Assembly: GCF_004216755.1 (NCBI RefSeq)
Contig: NZ_SGWZ01000002.1
Span: 434,001 to 498,000 of the forward strand
DNA from: Kerstersia gyiorum
GTDB lineage: Bacteria; Pseudomonadota; Gammaproteobacteria; Burkholderiales; Burkholderiaceae_B
Reading direction: 5' to 3'
DNA length: 64,000 nucleotides
Made by a program: the position numbers and the translations under genes. Within the stretch, counting starts at the first letter, position 1. Each line of letters begins with the position of its first letter. This document shows, piece by piece, positions 41,425-48,693 of this stretch. The notes beneath the pieces are model-generated. The model saw only the letters and a list, made by a program, of their open reading frames with translations, was not told where the DNA came from and made no database searches.

Positions 41425-41441
41425 TTGGCACGGTTTTTGCT
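41425..41441 (+). promoter_or_regulatory. Sigma-54 promoter (-24/-12) of the Gly/Leu-rich protein gene
   Basis: TTGGCACG-N4-TTGCT matches the RpoN consensus at every conserved position, with GG (41427-41428) and GC (41439-41440) spaced exactly. It lies about 130 bp upstream of the ATG at 41570 and points toward it. Such promoters need an enhancer-binding activator; one is encoded at 57789-59216. Confidence 0.85.
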
Positions 41442-41569
41442 TAATAACCGTCATCGAATGGCTGAAGCCATCGGGCCGCTTCCGCTCGACAGGGGGCTCG
41501 CGGGGATCCGCAAGCGTCGTCGGAAGCACGGCAGGTAACTTTTTGATGACCTGAATTAGGAGAAAAAAC

Positions 41570-43039
41570 ATGCAGAACCAACCCCTGGCAGCCAAGCGCG
41601 TGCGCTTCAGCCGCCACATCGGCAGCCGCCTGACGCTGGCGGCCATGCTGCTGATGGCGGCAGCGCAAGCCCAGGCTGTCAGCAGCCAGTTGACCCTGAC
41701 CACGCAAATGGACTTGACGCCGGGTAACCAGGCGGTTCTGGAAACCGCGTTGAGCAACACTGGCGCCGCTGTCGATAACCTGGCCAATCTTGGTCTGGCA
41801 CCGACGCTCGGTGGCGTGGGTCAGTCGCTGGATGGTGTCGCCGCACCGGTGGTGTCGCAAGTCACCGGCGTGACCCAGCAAGTGGGTGCGGCAACCGGCC
41901 TGGGCGGCGCAGTCAGCGGCCTGACCGGCAATCTGGGGGAAACGGTTACTGCACTAGGCGATCGCGTGCAGGAAGTCAATCTGCCGCTGGGCCTGGGCCA
42001 AGGAGTGGGCGGTCTGGTCAGCGAGACCGGCCGCGCTGTTGGTAGCGCCGGCGGTCTGCTGGATGCCAAGACCGCCAATGGCGGCCAGCCGGTGGGGCAG
42101 GTGCTGAATCACGCCACGCAAGGTGTCGGCGAACTGACTGGCAGCCTGGGTTCGGGTGGTCTGCTGAATCTGGGTGGCCTGGCTGGCGGCAATGCCGAAG
42201 GCGGCCTGCTGGCACCGGTGACTGGCCTGGTTGGCGGCTTGCTGGGCGGTGAGGGTGGTGGCCTGCTGGGCGGTCTGGGTGGCGGCGACGGTGGCCTGCT
42301 CGCGCCGGTAACCGGCCTGGTTGGCGGTTTGCTGGGCGGTGGCGGTGAAGGCGGCTTGCTTGGCGGTCTGCTGGGTGGCGACGGTGGCCTGCTGGGCGGT
42401 ATCGGCGGCGGCGAAGCGGCCCCCATTCTCGTGACTGCGCTGGGCAATACCGGGCAGGCGCTCGACAACGTCCTGCCGCTGGGCCTGTCGCCCACCCTGG
42501 CAAGCGTTGGCGAAACCCTGGATGGCGTGGTCAGCCCGGTGCTGGGCACGGTGACCGGCCTGACGCAGCAATTGGGCGGTGCGACCGGCCTGGGTGCGAC
42601 GGTGGACGGCGTGACGACGCAGCTGGGTGGCGTGGTCAGCAGCCTGGGTGACCAACTGGGCGGCACGCTGCCCATCGCTGGTGTGGGTGGCCTGGTCAGC
42701 GGCCTGGGCGACACGGTCTCCAGCGTGGGTGCCTTGCTCAATCCGAATCATCCTGATGCCGGCAACCCGCTGGGTGCCATCCTGGGCAATGCCACGGGCG
42801 CCGTGGCTTCCCTGACGGAAGGCCTGGGTCTGGGCGATCTCGGCTTGGGTGGCGGCGAAGGTGGCGGCGGCTTGCTGTCGCCCGTGACCGGCCTGGTCGG
42901 CGGTCTGCTGGGCGGCCTGGGTGGCCAGGCTGGCAATGGTGAAGCTGGTCAGCAAAACGGTGGCCTGCTGGCGCCGGTGACTGGTTTGGTCGGTGGTTTG
43001 CTGGGCGGCCTGACTGGCGGCCTGGGTGGCGCTCGCTAA
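41570..43039 (+). CDS. Secreted Gly/Leu-rich repeat protein
   Basis: 489 residues with a signal peptide cleaved after AQAQA (residue 36). The mature protein is two homologous halves beginning ALSNTGAAVDN (residue 60) and ALGNTGQALDN (residue 290), each ending in Gly/Leu tracts built on GGLLAPVTGLVGGLLGG. Similar proteins are often annotated collagen-like, but no strict Gly-X-Y triplet repeat is seen. The composition suggests a self-assembling surface or matrix protein; this is inference. A consensus sigma-54 promoter and a strong ribosome site precede it. It may be a partner of the TpsB or of the Bap-like adhesin, but the sequence does not prove either. Confidence 0.8.
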   Translation: MQNQPLAAKRVRFSRHIGSRLTLAAMLLMAAAQAQAVSSQLTLTTQMDLTPGNQAVLETALSNTGAAVDNLANLGLAPTLGGVGQSLDGVAAPVVSQVTGVTQQVGAATGLGGAVSGLTGNLGETVTALGDRVQEVNLPLGLGQGVGGLVSETGRAVGSAGGLLDAKTANGGQPVGQVLNHATQGVGELTGSLGSGGLLNLGGLAGGNAEGGLLAPVTGLVGGLLGGEGGGLLGGLGGGDGGLLAPVTGLVGGLLGGGGEGGLLGGLLGGDGGLLGGIGGGEAAPILVTALGNTGQALDNVLPLGLSPTLASVGETLDGVVSPVLGTVTGLTQQLGGATGLGATVDGVTTQLGGVVSSLGDQLGGTLPIAGVGGLVSGLGDTVSSVGALLNPNHPDAGNPLGAILGNATGAVASLTEGLGLGDLGLGGGEGGGGLLSPVTGLVGGLLGGLGGQAGNGEAGQQNGGLLAPVTGLVGGLLGGLTGGLGGAR

Positions 43040-43056
43040 GTCGCGGGCAACTCGGT

Positions 43057-43081
43057 GCATGGCGTCCGAGGGACGCCATGC
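43057..43081 (+). terminator. Strong hairpin after the Gly/Leu-rich gene
   Basis: GCATGGCGTCC-GAG-GGACGCCATGC, a perfect 11-bp stem 17 bp after the stop codon. There is no T-run, so it may be an attenuator, a 3'-end-protecting hairpin or a Rho-assisted terminator. Confidence 0.5.
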
Positions 43082-43141
43082 CATCTCGGTAAAAAACAGG
43101 TGCCTTGCCATTGTGCCGGGCCCGGAAGCAGGAAGTTGACT

Positions 43142-43726
43142 ATGTATGCGGTGAATGAATCTATTTCGATGGAGCGGGCCAACGTTACCGGTGGCGAGCG
43201 CTTTCTCAGGCATTCTTCCAACGGCGTCATGCGCTCGGTGATGCCGGCGCAAACGCAGGATACGGACTTCCTGCTTGGCATGACGGCTGCACTTGCCATG
43301 CAGATGGGCGTGTATGGCCGTGCAGCCCAGGCAGCGCAGGCAGAGCGTGCCGGGCTGCCCCAGGCAGATTTCTCGGCCCTGGAATACATCGTTGCCTTTG
43401 ATGGCCTGGCAGCCGGCCAGCTGGCCCAGCTGATGGGCATCAGCTACGGCGGCGCAGCTGCCATGGCGGACCGCCTGGAGCGCACTGGCTACATCACCCG
43501 CGCCCGCCATCCGCTGGATCGCCGCGTGGTGTTGCTCATGCCGGTCATGACGCGCTGCTCCGAAGTATTGAAAAACCGTTCCCGCGCCGTGGCGGAACTG
43601 AATCGCCGTCTGCTGGACAACTACGGCGAAGGGGCGGTGCGCATGATGCAAAGCATGTTGCGCGACAGCATGGAAGCCCTGAAGCAGGATGCTGCCCAGT
43701 GGCTGAACATTCCGGATATGGAATAG
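43142..43726 (+). CDS. MarR-like winged-helix regulator
   Basis: 194 residues. After about 45 N-terminal residues of low similarity, the winged helix reads DFSALEYIVAFDGLAAGQLAQLMGISYGGAAAMADRLERTGYITRARHPLDRRVVLLMPV, a typical MarR pattern with the wing Asp-Arg-Arg. The chosen ATG has a CAGGAAG ribosome site; upstream frame has no such signal. It lies between the Gly/Leu-rich protein and the Tad locus and could control either. The effector is unknown. Confidence 0.85.
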   Translation: MYAVNESISMERANVTGGERFLRHSSNGVMRSVMPAQTQDTDFLLGMTAALAMQMGVYGRAAQAAQAERAGLPQADFSALEYIVAFDGLAAGQLAQLMGISYGGAAAMADRLERTGYITRARHPLDRRVVLLMPVMTRCSEVLKNRSRAVAELNRRLLDNYGEGAVRMMQSMLRDSMEALKQDAAQWLNIPDME

Positions 43727-44108
43727 GAGTATTCCTAGGCTGGTTATTGTTAATTCAGTGAAATTCGAAGCTATTTGATTTTTCTGATGTTTTCCTGTCG
43801 TTTTGACCGCTAAATGAATGTTTTCTTGCAAGCGCTTTAAATATTGGTTGCGATTCTAATATTTGCGTTGCGATATAGATATTCAAAAATTTTGGAATAT
43901 CCGAAAATTTGCTACATATGCGCTGGGAAATATCGCAAAATCCTCATGTGAACGGCATGCGGGTGTATGCGCGTGTGCAGATACCGCAATGCCATCATTG
44001 CTGAAGTCATTATTTTGCAATGATGGCATTGGAACCGTTCATGCCTGAGTCCATCCCTTGAACGGGTGGGTGCATGTGTATTTTTATGCTTTTCAATTGG
44101 AGCAAGCT
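43727..44108. other. 382-bp AT-rich control region of the Tad locus
   Basis: No credible gene. AT content is high throughout. It holds the long inverted repeat at 43988-44030 and a weak sigma-54-like element at 44029-44045, 65 bp before the flp ATG. No good sigma-70 promoter is obvious by eye. Confidence 0.5.
43988..44030. repeat. 14-bp perfect inverted repeat upstream of flp
   Basis: AATGCCATCATTGC and its exact complement, separated by 15 nt. Too wide for a simple terminator (no T-run) and well placed for a dimeric regulator or a structured leader. Confidence 0.7.
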
Positions 44109-44294
44109 ATGAAAGAGCAAATCGTTCGTTTCCTGAAAGATGAAGATGGCGCAACGGCTATCGAGTATGGCCTGATTGCGGGGCTGGTGGCTGTGCTTAT
44201 TATTGCGGCATTTGTTCTATTTGGTGATGGCTTAAATGAGTTGTTTACTAATATTGGTAGCAAGCTTAGCGATACAGCAGGAAAAATAAATTAA
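44109..44294 (+). CDS. flp: Flp/Fap major pilin
   Basis: A 61-residue class IVb prepilin: basic leader, processing site DG/ATAIEYGLIAGLVAVLII with the conserved Glu and Tyr at +5/+6, and a short hydrophilic tail. After cleavage by the TadV peptidase it polymerises into the Flp pilus. The ATG at 44109 has a GGAGC ribosome site; the frame upstream has none. It is AT-rich relative to the downstream tad genes. Confidence 0.95.
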   Translation: MKEQIVRFLKDEDGATAIEYGLIAGLVAVLIIAAFVLFGDGLNELFTNIGSKLSDTAGKIN

Positions 44295-44345
44295 TATTTT
44301 AGGTTTGTTGGTGCCTCGTCATTTTCTGATGGGGCACTTTCGAAT

Positions 44346-44819
44346 ATGTTGAATATATTCTGGATTTTCTCAGTATTTCTTATTTTTTTGTTGGTTTCTT
44401 ATGGTGATTTCAGATATAGAAAAGTTTCAAATCGCTTGATGTTTTTTGTTTTTTTTGTGCAATTTCTATTTTTGCTTGTTTGTGAGGTTTTCAAGCTGAA
44501 GGCGGATTTTTTGAGTTTAAATGACTGCCTATTTGGCTTGCTTGGAGGGATGCTGTTTTTTTATCCATTTTGGTTGGTGCGGATTATGGGTGCCGGTGAT
44601 GTTAAGTTTATTGCTGTGTTGGGTTTTTTGTTGGGCTGGCAATCTTCAGTATTGATCGTATTGATGTCTGGACTTTTAGCGGGCCCTCATGCATTAATTC
44701 AAGTTCTGAGGGTTCGCATAGAAGATAAATATAAGAATAAGAAATGTTTGGGTGTTCCTTATGCTGGCTACATCGCGCTTAGCGCTATTGTCTGGCTGAT
44801 CTGGAAGTTATTGGAATAA
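44346..44819 (+). CDS. tadV: TadV/CpaA prepilin peptidase
   Basis: A 157-residue membrane protein of the A24 aspartyl peptidase family. The two catalytic aspartates lie in YGDFRYRKVSNRL and in MGAGDVKF. It removes the Flp leader peptide. The gene is AT-rich (many Phe, Ile, Asn codons ending in A/T) compared with the tad genes that follow. It starts 51 bp after flp. Confidence 0.9.
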   Translation: MLNIFWIFSVFLIFLLVSYGDFRYRKVSNRLMFFVFFVQFLFLLVCEVFKLKADFLSLNDCLFGLLGGMLFFYPFWLVRIMGAGDVKFIAVLGFLLGWQSSVLIVLMSGLLAGPHALIQVLRVRIEDKYKNKKCLGVPYAGYIALSAIVWLIWKLLE

Positions 44820-44831
44820 AGGTAATTAAAC

Positions 44832-45494
44832 ATGCGGCAGTATTCGATGTCGTCAGTCCGGCAGTCCTGTCACTCAGGCAAGTACGCCGGGCGTGCATTG
44901 GCGGCAGCGGGAGAACCAGGCGCCGGCTGCCGCCCGAGGTCCTGCTTGCCGGGGGCAGGTGCAAGAAAACAATGCGGCGCCTATGCCGTGGAATTTGCAT
45001 TCACGTTCGTGATGTTCTTCATGGTGCTGTACGGCATCATTGTGTATGGCTTGATTTATGTTACCCAGCAGAGCCTGAACCTGGCAGCCCAGGATGTCGC
45101 ACGCTATGCCTTGCGCTGGCCGGGCACGGTGGCGGGCGACGAGCTGCAGGCGCGCGCGCAGAATGCGCTGGCCATGCTGGATTCCGCCGAAACGCTGGCC
45201 TGGCTGCAAGAGCGCGGCACCGGGGCTGATGATCCGTTGAATATCGCCATCTGCGGGCTGGTGCCAGGCGGTGCGGGGCAATTGCAAAAACTGGCAGGCA
45301 CCGCCCATGGCAGCTGCCCGCAATCAACAGTGCTCCAGCCCAGTCAGCTCGAGGTCGTGGTTTCCTATGATTGGCAAAAATCGCCGCTGGCGCCCGACTT
45401 GAGCATGGGGCTGATCACATTGGTTGCACCTGAGCGGCTGGCGGGCTATGCCAGCACGCGGGTGCAGCTGGACAGCCAGAAGGCAGGGGGCTGA
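44832..45494 (+). CDS. tadE: TadE-like minor pseudopilin
   Basis: 220 residues. After a 47-residue polar leader comes the TadE segment GAYAVEFAFTFVMFFMVLYGIIVYGLIYV, with the conserved Glu 54 that marks a prepilin-like processing site. TadE/TadF are pseudopilins of the Tad machine. An AAAGG ribosome site precedes the ATG; the long leader is unusual, and a later start is possible. GC content returns to the high level typical of the region here. Confidence 0.85.
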   Translation: MRQYSMSSVRQSCHSGKYAGRALAAAGEPGAGCRPRSCLPGAGARKQCGAYAVEFAFTFVMFFMVLYGIIVYGLIYVTQQSLNLAAQDVARYALRWPGTVAGDELQARAQNALAMLDSAETLAWLQERGTGADDPLNIAICGLVPGGAGQLQKLAGTAHGSCPQSTVLQPSQLEVVVSYDWQKSPLAPDLSMGLITLVAPERLAGYASTRVQLDSQKAGG

Positions 45495-45495
45495 C

Positions 45496-46077
45496 ATGAG
45501 GACGCACTGTTCAGGCATGCACACACTGCGTGACACCATGGCCCGTGGTTCGCTCAACGGGCGCAGCCGCCAGCATGGCGTCGCAGCCATCGAGTTTGCG
45601 CTGGTGATCACGGTGTTTCTGGTGATCCTGTTTGCTGTCATCTCCTACGGCTCGCTGTTCTGGGTGCAGCAGCGCTTGTCGCAGGCGGCGGGGGAAGGGG
45701 CCAGGGCTGCCTTGGAACTGGCGCTGGAGCAGTGGCCGTACGCGGACGAAAGCGCAGGTGCGCTGGCGCCTCGCTATGTCAACGATGTCCAGACAGTCGT
45801 CACCCGAGCGGCGCATGGCTGGACCTTGGCCAGCAACCAGTTGAGCCTGGCGCGCGCCGGTTCGCCTCAATGCCCGGGGGCCGGAGCGGATTGCCTGATT
45901 GTTTCCGTGAGCTATGCCTCCAAGGATTGGCCATTGATCGGCTTGCTCAGCAGTCTTGCAGGCGTGTTCGGCGGGCAGCAAGGGTGTGGAGACGCGGGCA
46001 CAGCCTCCCAAACGACTTCCTGCTGGATTCCACAAACCTTGCATGCCAGCGCCACGGTGCGCTTACGGCGCCACTGA
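45496..46077 (+). CDS. tadF: TadE/TadF-like minor pseudopilin, second copy
   Basis: 193 residues with the pseudopilin core GVAAIEFALVITVFLVILFAVISYGSLF and a periplasmic domain with several Cys. It starts one base after the tadE stop. The two proteins are of the same type and probably act as priming or minor subunits; the name tadF is positional. Confidence 0.82.
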   Translation: MRTHCSGMHTLRDTMARGSLNGRSRQHGVAAIEFALVITVFLVILFAVISYGSLFWVQQRLSQAAGEGARAALELALEQWPYADESAGALAPRYVNDVQTVVTRAAHGWTLASNQLSLARAGSPQCPGAGADCLIVSVSYASKDWPLIGLLSSLAGVFGGQQGCGDAGTASQTTSCWIPQTLHASATVRLRRH

Positions 46078-46153
46078 GAGCCGCGTGCTGCGGCGCTCAG
46101 CCAGAACCCCATGAAAAATTCATACAAAACCATCGCTCAGGAGCGTTATTCCC

Positions 46154-47191
46154 ATGAGTAACCTAAGCAAGATTGCGGCAGTCGTGCTGATTGCGCTGGC
46201 CGTAATATTGGGCATCTTTGCCTTCAAGCTGTCGCGTGAAAGCGCACCGGCGCAACCTGTCAGCGCCCCGTTGGCGGCAGCGCCTGCGGAACAGGCGCCA
46301 CCGCCGCCGCAGTATCCGGTGGTCGTGGCGCAGCGTCCGCTGGTCGCGGGCCAGCCCTTGCGTCTGGAAGACCTGGTGGTCGAACAGTGGCAGGCACAAC
46401 CGGCAGCGTCCTTCGACACGCCGGACGCCGTCCTGGGCGAACTGCTGCGTTTCGATATCGCCCCGGGCGAGCCTGTCACCAGCCAGGCGCTGATGCGTGG
46501 ACTGGCGCGTTACCTCAAGGAAGGTGAACGTGCGGTGACCTTGCCGGTCGACGAGCAATCCGGCCCAGCCGCACATATCGTGCCCGGCGATCTGGTCGAT
46601 ATTTTCCTGACTTTCAACAAGAGCGGTGAAATCGGTGGCACGCAGTCGCGTCTGCTGCAATCGCGTCAGCGCGTCCTGGCCTATGGCATTGATTCTGTCG
46701 ACGGTCCGCCGCAGCGCGAACCCCTGCCGGATGAAAAGGAAGGCGGCAAGGGCCAGCGTGGCAAGCCGGCGCCCAGCAGCCGCCCGCCGCGTAACAGCGT
46801 GGAAAATGCTGCGCCGCGCACGGCGGTGCTGGCTGTGCCGGTGGAGCAGGTCAATGAGCTGCTGCTGGCAAGCCGCAATGGCAAATTGCAGCTGGTTCTG
46901 CGTTCTCCCGAGGACGAGGCGCGTCCGGACCCAGCCTTGTTCCCCGAGCGCCAGTTGCTGCTGGCAGGCCGCCCCGACCTGAAACCGGAAGAAAAGGAAT
47001 TGCTCAAGCAGGGTGCCAACCGTGCTTATGCGGGTGAAAGCCTGTTGCAACTGTCTGGCCCGGAACCCGAGAAGATCGAAAAGCCGGAAGAGAAAAAGAA
47101 ACAGCAGGTGCGCGCGGCACGCGCTGCGCAGGCGCCGGTGCGCAGCATCGAAGTCGTGCGCGGCAGCCAGCGGGAACAGGTGCGTTATTGA
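46154..47191 (+). CDS. cpaB: CpaB/RcpC Flp pilus assembly protein
   Basis: 345 residues: an N-terminal membrane anchor (KIAAVVLIALAVILGIFAF), a Pro-rich linker, and the SAF domain (YPVVVAQRPLVAGQPLRLEDLVVEQWQ), then the RcpC-type repeat GERAVTLPVDEQSGPAAHIVPGDLVDIFLTF. The C-terminus is charged and low complexity. RcpC/CpaB links the secretin with the inner membrane parts. A CAGGAG ribosome site precedes the ATG. Confidence 0.92.
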   Translation: MSNLSKIAAVVLIALAVILGIFAFKLSRESAPAQPVSAPLAAAPAEQAPPPPQYPVVVAQRPLVAGQPLRLEDLVVEQWQAQPAASFDTPDAVLGELLRFDIAPGEPVTSQALMRGLARYLKEGERAVTLPVDEQSGPAAHIVPGDLVDIFLTFNKSGEIGGTQSRLLQSRQRVLAYGIDSVDGPPQREPLPDEKEGGKGQRGKPAPSSRPPRNSVENAAPRTAVLAVPVEQVNELLLASRNGKLQLVLRSPEDEARPDPALFPERQLLLAGRPDLKPEEKELLKQGANRAYAGESLLQLSGPEPEKIEKPEEKKKQQVRAARAAQAPVRSIEVVRGSQREQVRY

Positions 47192-47243
47192 GGCAGGGCC
47201 TAACCCAACTCATGAATCCTTCAGATACAGGCGGAAAACAGAG

Positions 47244-48689
47244 ATGAATTCATTGGAAATGGCCACCGGGCTGCGCATGCCTCAGGCGCGCAATATGGTT
47301 GCTGGTCCCCTAAACACGGCGTTGAGTGCTGCATGGGGCGGCGGATGGCGGCTGATTGCCGCAGCGTCCCTGCTGGCCTTGTCTTGCGCGGGGACAGCCC
47401 AGGCGCAAGCCCAGCAGGCGCAGCGTCCGGTGGCGGTCGCCGCCCAGGGCCAGGAAATCGTGATGGCCGAACGCTCCCAGCTGATGTTGCCGGTGGCTGG
47501 CGTGCCGGTGCGCGTGCTGATTGACGACCCGTCGGTGGCGGATGTGCAGATCCTGTCGGCCAACAAGCGTGCCGACGTTTTCGTGCAGGGCCTGCAACCG
47601 GGCCGCACGACGGTTCAGGTCTGGTCTCGTGGCCAACAGCAGCCGCAACGCTGGCCTGTGCGCGTGGTCAGTGACGTGCATGCGAGCCTGTTGACCCGGC
47701 AACAACCGGTGCAGGCGCAGGTCGATGTTTCCGGCGGCAGCGCCGTCGTCAGCGGCCACTCCGATACCTTGGTGACGCATCACAATGCCGCCGCAGTGGC
47801 GGCTGCGGGTGCAGCGCCGGACCGCATTGTCGATACTTCCACGGTCGGCCCGAATCAGGTGGTGCAGGTCGAAGTCAAGGTGGTGGAAGTCAGCACCAGT
47901 GTGCTCAAGGAAGTGGGCATCAACTGGCGTGGCGGGCGCATTAGTCATGATGCAGTCACAGGTAAGGGGCCAACCAATTGGCAGGGCGGCAACAGCGCCG
48001 GTAGCGCAGGTGTCATCGGCGACGGTTTTTCGCTGCTCTACAGTGCGACCAATTTTGGGGCGTCGCTGAATCTGCTGCAAAGCAATGGCATGGCGCGCGT
48101 CCTGGCCGAGCCGACGCTGGTGGCCTTGTCGGGCCAGAGCGCCAGCTTCCTGGCCGGCGGTGAAATCCCGGTGCCGGCGGCAGGCTCCCTGGGGACCCAG
48201 AATGTGGAATTCAAGTCCTATGGCATCGGGCTGAGTGTGGCTCCGACCGTCTTGTCGGCAGACCGCATCGCGCTGAAGATCGCGCCGGAAGCCAGCGACC
48301 TGGATTACAACAATGCCATTGCCGTGGGGGATTCCTTGATCCCGGCCATCCGCACGCGCCGTGCCGACACCATGGTGGAACTGGCTGACGGCGAAAGTTT
48401 CGTGATCAGCGGCCTGGTGTCGCGCGAAACCACGGCCAATGTCGATAAATTCCCATTCCTGGGTGATCTGCCCATTATCGGCACCTTCTTCCGCAACATG
48501 AAGTACGAGCAGAAAGAACGCGAACTGGTCATCGTGGTGACTCCGCGCCTGGTGCGCCCGATTGCCAGGGGCGTGGCGCTGCCGCTGCCGGGTGAGACCC
48601 AGGAGCAGGGCGACAAGGCCATCAATGGCTGGTCCTATTTCCTGCTGGGCCCCGCGACCGGCCAGGGTTTGCCGGGTTTCTCGCGCTAA
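47244..48689 (+). CDS. cpaC: CpaC/RcpA outer-membrane secretin of the Tad pilus
   Basis: 481 residues: signal peptide (AASLLALSCAGTAQAQA), the pilus-secretin N-domain (SQLMLPVAGVPVRVLIDDPSVADVQILSANKRADVFVQGLQPGRTTVQVW), then the secretin core (VEVKVVEVSTSVLKEVGINW, ARVLAEPTLVALSGQSASFLAGGEIPVPA, PFLGDLPIIGTFFR). It forms the outer-membrane channel for the Flp pilus. The frame is open upstream into cpaB, but MNSLEM has a GGAAAACAGAG leader and starts the signal peptide. Confidence 0.93.
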   Translation: MNSLEMATGLRMPQARNMVAGPLNTALSAAWGGGWRLIAAASLLALSCAGTAQAQAQQAQRPVAVAAQGQEIVMAERSQLMLPVAGVPVRVLIDDPSVADVQILSANKRADVFVQGLQPGRTTVQVWSRGQQQPQRWPVRVVSDVHASLLTRQQPVQAQVDVSGGSAVVSGHSDTLVTHHNAAAVAAAGAAPDRIVDTSTVGPNQVVQVEVKVVEVSTSVLKEVGINWRGGRISHDAVTGKGPTNWQGGNSAGSAGVIGDGFSLLYSATNFGASLNLLQSNGMARVLAEPTLVALSGQSASFLAGGEIPVPAAGSLGTQNVEFKSYGIGLSVAPTVLSADRIALKIAPEASDLDYNNAIAVGDSLIPAIRTRRADTMVELADGESFVISGLVSRETTANVDKFPFLGDLPIIGTFFRNMKYEQKERELVIVVTPRLVRPIARGVALPLPGETQEQGDKAINGWSYFLLGPATGQGLPGFSR

Positions 48690-48693
48690 CGGA

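Larger units (their letters stand above)
41210..41569. other. 360-bp intergenic region with terminator, inverted repeat and sigma-54 promoter
   Basis: Read left to right it holds an inverted repeat (41226-41244), the operon terminator (41295-41329), an AT-rich tract (41360-41420) suited to bending or factor binding, the sigma-54 promoter (41425-41441) and a 120-base leader ending in a strong TAGGAG ribosome site. No gene is seen. Confidence 0.7.
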
